DNA of 7,125 bases from an uncultured Collinsella sp. (GTDB lineage: Bacteria; Actinomycetota; Coriobacteriia; Coriobacteriales; Coriobacteriaceae): assembly GCA_902475865.1 (NCBI GenBank), contig CABSBK010000055.1:1-7125 (forward strand), written 5' to 3'. Below, piece after piece: positions 3,828 to 7,125 of the stretch (positions are counted from its first letter, which is position 1; each line of letters opens with the position of its first letter). The notes below the pieces were generated by a model. That model searched no databases, had not been told where the DNA came from, and saw only the letters and a program-made list of their open reading frames with translations. The translations under genes and the position numbers were made by a program.

Positions 3828-6001
3828 CCTCCGCTGACCTCCTTAAAGATATGTCGATAGCGCGTGGCGACCGCATCGCGCAAGGGACGCGTCGCCACGG
3901 AGTCAAGGTTGCAAGCATACCGCAAGAGCTCGACCGCGTCCAAATGGGCCCATTCGATAAGATCCTCGTCGGCGTCCAGGTCCACAAAGCGCAGGGTCAC
4001 GCCGCCGTGCTGGCGATAACCCAGGATCTCGCCCTCGTGGCGCAGACGCAGGTCCATCTGGGCGAGCGTAAAGCCGTCCGAGGTCTTCTCGAGCGACTGG
4101 AGGCGGTCTTGTGCCGCCGAGGCGCCGCCATTGCCCTTGGAGTGCGTCATGACCAGGCAGGTGCCCGACACGCTGCCGCGGCCCACGCGACCGCGCAACT
4201 GGTGCAGGGCCGCCAAGCCAAAGCGCTCACCGTTCTCGATGACCATGACGGTGGCGTTGGGCACGTCGACGCCCACCTCGACCACCGTGGTCGATACGAG
4301 CACGTCGATCTCGCCACGCTTGAAGGCAGCGATCACGCGGTCCTTCTCCCCCGCCGGCATGCGGCCGTGAAGGCGTTCGATGGTAAGTCCCGGCAACGCC
4401 AGGCGCAGTCGGTCGAGCTCGGTTGCCGTATCGTGGAGCGGCACGGGCACGGTCACGCGGCCCTCGTCGTCGCGGGCAATACCAGGCACGTCTTCCAGCT
4501 CATCGACCGAGTCACTCGGCTCCACGAGCGGGCAAATCACGTAGGCCTGCTGACCCTTTTCATGCGCCTCGCGAATGGCGCCGTAGGCCAGGTCGCGGCT
4601 CGACTCGGTGAGCACGCGTGTCGCAACGCCCGCCCCCGGAACAGGTCGATGGCGGATGATGCTCGTGTCCAGGTCGCCGTAGACCGAGAGCGCCAATGTG
4701 CGCGGGATGGGCGTCGCCGTCATGACGAGCAGGTCCGCACCAGGGCCTTTGGCACGCAGGGCATTGCGCTGGCCCACACCAAAGCGGTGCTGCTCGTCGA
4801 TGACGACAAGCGAAAGATGCTTAAACGCCACGTCATCCGAAAGGACCGCGTGAGTGCCAAAGAGGACGTCGAGCTCGCCCGATTCCAACTGCGCATGGAT
4901 CCGCTCGCGCTCGGCCGCCGGCGTGGCACCCGTCAGGAGCGCCCAGGACATGCCAGCCTGCGAGAGCAAGGGGCCGGTCTTATCGGCATATTGGCGCGCC
5001 AGCACTCCCGTAGGCGCCATAACGCAGGACTGAGTGCCCGAATCGGCCGCGACAGCCAGCGCGCAAGCGGCGACGGCCGTCTTGCCGGTACCGACGTCGC
5101 CAAGCAGCAGGCGGTTCATCACGCGCCCGCCATCGCACATGTCGTGCAGGATGTCTTGGAACGCGGCCTCCTGCTCGTCGCTCAGCGAAAACGGCAGGGC
5201 TTCCCTGAGCGCTGCCAGGTGCTCGCCCGCGGCATGTGTATAAGGCGCTACGTCGACCATACCGCCATCGTTGCGCAGGCGAAGCGCGAGCTGCAAGCAG
5301 AGACATTCCTCGTAGGCAAGACGCCGCCGCGCAATATCGCGCTCGGCCATACTCGAGGGAAAGTGAATTGAGCGCAGCGCGCGGGCATTGCTCATCAGAC
5401 GGCGCTTGACGCGCAAGCGTGCGGGAATCGGATCGAAGGGATTGCCGACGACCTCGAGCGCGCCGCTTACGATGCGGCGCATCCACGCCTGGCTCACGCC
5501 ATCGCTCACATAGTGGACCGGCAGAATGGTGCCCGCGGCACGCCCCTCCTCGAGCTTTTCGAAATGCGGAGAGGCCATCTGCTTAAAGCCGTAGGCAAAC
5601 TCGACCTTACCCATCACGGCCAGGCGGTCGCCCTGCTTAAACTGCTGGGCAATCCAGGGCTGACGGAAAAAGGCGACCTGCAGCACGCCCGTCTCGTCCA
5701 CCAGCGAGACCTCGGTCACCTGCATACGCGGGCGGGGCTGTTTTTGGACGATACGATCGACCGTGGCGACAATCGTGCACACGGTACCGATGGGCGCCAT
5801 CTCGATGGACCAGGAGCGCGTAAAGTCCAGGTATCGATGAGGGATATGGAGAAGGAGGTCCCCCACCGTCCGAATTCCCAGACGGCGAAGGGCCTCCTCA
5901 CGTTTACCCGAAACATATTTGAGTCGCGCGATATCCTCGTCGAGCGCATTGCTCTGGGCAAAGCGCTCCGAGACGCGCGGCACGGAGCACAGCTCGGACA
6001 T
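3824..6001 (-). CDS. recG: ATP-dependent DNA helicase RecG
   Basis: The 725-residue product is a complete RecG. An N-terminal region (RRLGIRTVGDLLLHIPHRYLD, about 39-59) and OB-fold wedge domain (about 70-150) bind branched DNA. Helicase motifs follow: Walker A GDVGTGKT (301-308), DEQH (402-405), MTATPIPRT (427-435), the TTVVEVGVDVPNA block (571-583) and QLRGRVGRG (601-609). The family reverses stalled replication forks and processes R-loops and Holliday junctions. Two features stand out. About 20 extra residues lie around 494-525, between helicase motifs. The C-terminal translocation motif reads LRHEGEILGYRQHG (653-666), where most RecGs have a GPGE..GTRQ.G pattern; the Gln is kept. The ATG at 6001 lacks a strong ribosome binding site but lies 10 bases after fakA, so coupling is possible. 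A start slightly further in cannot be excluded. The end overlaps rsmD by 4 bases. Confidence 0.97.
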   Translation of the reverse strand: MSELCSVPRVSERFAQSNALDEDIARLKYVSGKREEALRRLGIRTVGDLLLHIPHRYLDFTRSWSIEMAPIGTVCTIVATVDRIVQKQPRPRMQVTEVSLVDETGVLQVAFFRQPWIAQQFKQGDRLAVMGKVEFAYGFKQMASPHFEKLEEGRAAGTILPVHYVSDGVSQAWMRRIVSGALEVVGNPFDPIPARLRVKRRLMSNARALRSIHFPSSMAERDIARRRLAYEECLCLQLALRLRNDGGMVDVAPYTHAAGEHLAALREALPFSLSDEQEAAFQDILHDMCDGGRVMNRLLLGDVGTGKTAVAACALAVAADSGTQSCVMAPTGVLARQYADKTGPLLSQAGMSWALLTGATPAAERERIHAQLESGELDVLFGTHAVLSDDVAFKHLSLVVIDEQHRFGVGQRNALRAKGPGADLLVMTATPIPRTLALSVYGDLDTSIIRHRPVPGAGVATRVLTESSRDLAYGAIREAHEKGQQAYVICPLVEPSDSVDELEDVPGIARDDEGRVTVPVPLHDTATELDRLRLALPGLTIERLHGRMPAGEKDRVIAAFKRGEIDVLVSTTVVEVGVDVPNATVMVIENGERFGLAALHQLRGRVGRGSVSGTCLVMTHSKGNGGASAAQDRLQSLEKTSDGFTLAQMDLRLRHEGEILGYRQHGGVTLRFVDLDADEDLIEWAHLDAVELLRYACNLDSVATRPLRDAVATRYRHIFKEVSGG
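3838..3844 (-). promoter_or_regulatory. rsmD ribosome binding site embedded in the recG 3' end
   Basis: AAGGAGG, an almost ideal match to the 16S rRNA tail, lies 10 bases before the rsmD ATG and encodes the Lys-Glu-Val near the end of RecG. A second GGAGG touches the ATG directly and is too close to act. The position supports the start at 3827. Confidence 0.7.
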
Positions 6002-6011
6002 GGGCAGTTGC

Positions 6012-7125
6012 CTACTCGATCGAGAAGATCACAGGATAGAGCGGCTGCTCGCCACGATGGGCATCAATCTCCAGGTCGGGTTGAGCCTCCTCGATGGCGT
6101 CGACGATCTCCTGGAAGGCCTCGTCGGACAGTTCCTCGCCGGCCAGAATCGTCAGCGCGTCGCCCTCCTCTTCCTCCTGCATGCGGTTGATGCAGTCGAG
6201 CGTGACCTGCTTCACGTCGGAGCCGACCACGTCGATGGAGCCGGCAATAATGCCCATGACGTCACCGGAGTGAATCGGAGAGCCGTCGGAGGCGCTGGAA
6301 TCACGCACGGCGCGGGTGACCTCGCCATCGCGAACTTCGCTGATGGCGTCGACCATGGCGGCAACAACATCCTCGAGCTCGGAATCGGGCAGGACCGCGA
6401 ACAGTGCGGAGAACGCCTGCGGGACGGTCTTGGTGGGAACGACGGCGACCTTCTTGTCGGTGCAGGCAGAAGCGGCAGCCTCGGCAGCCATACGGATGTT
6501 GCCGTTATTGGGCAGGATGACGACCGAGGTCGCGTTGACCTGGTCCACCGCGCCCAGCAGGTCGGCGGTCGAGGGGTTCATGGTCTGGCCACCCGAGACG
6601 ATCACGTCAACGCCGAGGGACTTGAGGATGTCGGCCTCGCCCGAACCAGCGGCAACGGCGACAAAGCCCAGCGCCTTGGCGGGCTCGGCAGCCTTCTCCT
6701 GGTCCTCATGAATCTTGGCGGTACGGTCGTGGGCCTCCATCTCCATGTTGTGGATAAAGACCTCGTAGATCTGACCAAGTTGCAGCATATGCTCGAGCAC
6801 CAGGTTGGGGGTGTTGGAGTGCACGTGGATCTTGTAGTCGGGGTAGGCACCCACGAGCAGCTCGCAGTCGCCCATGGAACCCAGGAACTTAAGGCACTCG
6901 TCCTCGTCAAAAGGAGCGTCGGCCTTAAAGAGGAACTCGTTGCAGTAGCGGAACTCCGAGCCCTCCCAGTCGTCGTTGGCCTCGATCTCAACGCGACCAA
7001 GGGCCGCGTCGCGGGCAGAGCCGGCGGAATCAAACGTGGCGGAGAAATCCTCGACTACGGTGCTGCGGCCAAGAGCGGCGGCAACAAAGTTCTCCAAGAA
7101 GATGGCAAAGCCAAAGGCGTCGGAG
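6012..7125 (-). CDS. fakA: Fatty acid kinase subunit FakA / DAK2-domain (YloV-type) protein, C-terminal part
   Basis: The frame is open to the window edge, so the N-terminal ATP-binding DAK2 domain is mostly outside; 370 residues plus the stop are visible. Numbered from the edge, residues 1-18 (SDAFGFAIFLENFVAAAL) close the DAK2 domain. RYCNEF (59-64) and KIHVHSN (98-104) supply one Cys and two His (61, 100, 102), matching the metal site of the FakA middle domain. SGGQTMNPST (177-186), ILPNNGNI (203-210) and VVPTKTVPQ (228-236) mark the DegV-like C-terminal domain. The protein ends EQPLYPVIFSIE. In Firmicutes FakA phosphorylates fatty acids held by FakB to acyl-phosphate, the product also made by PlsX. 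No FakB is in the window. recG follows after 10 bases, an order also seen in Firmicutes. A TTG at 7097 that an ORF finder might use is not the real start. Annotation as a DAK phosphatase-like protein is common; FakA fits better. Confidence 0.9.
   Translation of the reverse strand, partial: SDAFGFAIFLENFVAAALGRSTVVEDFSATFDSAGSARDAALGRVEIEANDDWEGSEFRYCNEFLFKADAPFDEDECLKFLGSMGDCELLVGAYPDYKIHVHSNTPNLVLEHMLQLGQIYEVFIHNMEMEAHDRTAKIHEDQEKAAEPAKALGFVAVAAGSGEADILKSLGVDVIVSGGQTMNPSTADLLGAVDQVNATSVVILPNNGNIRMAAEAAASACTDKKVAVVPTKTVPQAFSALFAVLPDSELEDVVAAMVDAISEVRDGEVTRAVRDSSASDGSPIHSGDVMGIIAGSIDVVGSDVKQVTLDCINRMQEEEEGDALTILAGEELSDEAFQEIVDAIEEAQPDLEIDAHRGEQPLYPVIFSIE

Noticed and set aside
3851..5371. A 506-codon open frame on the plus strand opposite recG
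   Set aside because: recG is unambiguous on the other strand. The long antisense frame is an effect of codon bias, and its product shows no recognisable domain.
5513..6190. A 225-codon plus-strand frame across the recG/fakA junction
   Set aside because: It covers two well-supported minus-strand genes and has an Arg- and Pro-rich end typical of shadow frames.
7095..7097. A TTG start for the FakA-like gene
   Set aside because: The frame continues to the window edge with sequence that fits the end of a DAK2 domain, so the gene is cut by the window rather than starting here.
1..7125. tRNA, rRNA, CRISPR repeats, insertion sequences, phage or toxin-antitoxin genes
   Set aside because: None seen on either strand. 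The window is filled by core genes with similar composition and normal spacing.

Overview
The window reads as a stretch of ordinary core chromosome from a GC-rich Gram-positive bacterium. Every gene is on the minus strand, so transcription runs from position 7125 towards 1. Two things point to an actinobacterial-type genome, most likely class Coriobacteriia (Collinsella-like): the gene order fakA-recG-rsmD-coaD followed by sepIVA-like-yceD-rpmF-plsX-acpP, and a SepIVA-like coiled-coil protein next to a DUF177 protein. The lineage is inferred from protein style and gene order, not from a database match. I see no mobile element, CRISPR array, tRNA or rRNA, and no gap without a gene longer than about 115 bases.

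Layout in the direction of transcription. (1) 7125-6012: the last 370 codons of a FakA/YloV-type fatty acid kinase subunit, cut by the window edge. (2) 6001-3824: recG, 10 bases later. (3) 3827-3183: rsmD, overlapping recG by 4 bases. (4) 3190-2693: coaD, overlapping rsmD by 8 bases. (5) A 68-base AT-rich gap with a weak terminator-like hairpin and a plausible promoter, which I take as a transcription-unit boundary. (6) 2624-2127: a short coiled-coil protein of SepIVA/DivIVA type. (7) 2127-1573: a DUF177/YceD protein, coupled by a TAATG junction. (8) 1508-1329: rpmF (L32), a 59-residue gene that is easily missed. (9) A hairpin plus U-tract that should partly terminate transcription. (10) 1240-221: plsX. 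(11) A 114-base leader with a large imperfect palindrome. (12) 106-1: the first 35 codons of acpP.

How the genes fit together. FakA (with a FakB partner not in the window) makes acyl-phosphate from free fatty acids. PlsX interconverts acyl-ACP and acyl-phosphate, and AcpP carries the acyl chains. CoaD makes the CoA precursor that supplies AcpP's phosphopantetheine arm. RsmD, YceD and L32 serve ribosome assembly, RecG serves replication-fork repair, and the SepIVA-like protein probably serves envelope growth or division.

I did not find a convincing new multi-gene system. The best leads are the short SepIVA-like protein, the palindrome in front of acpP, the attenuator-like hairpin between rpmF and plsX, the acidic repeat tail on RsmD, and the altered C-terminal motif of RecG.
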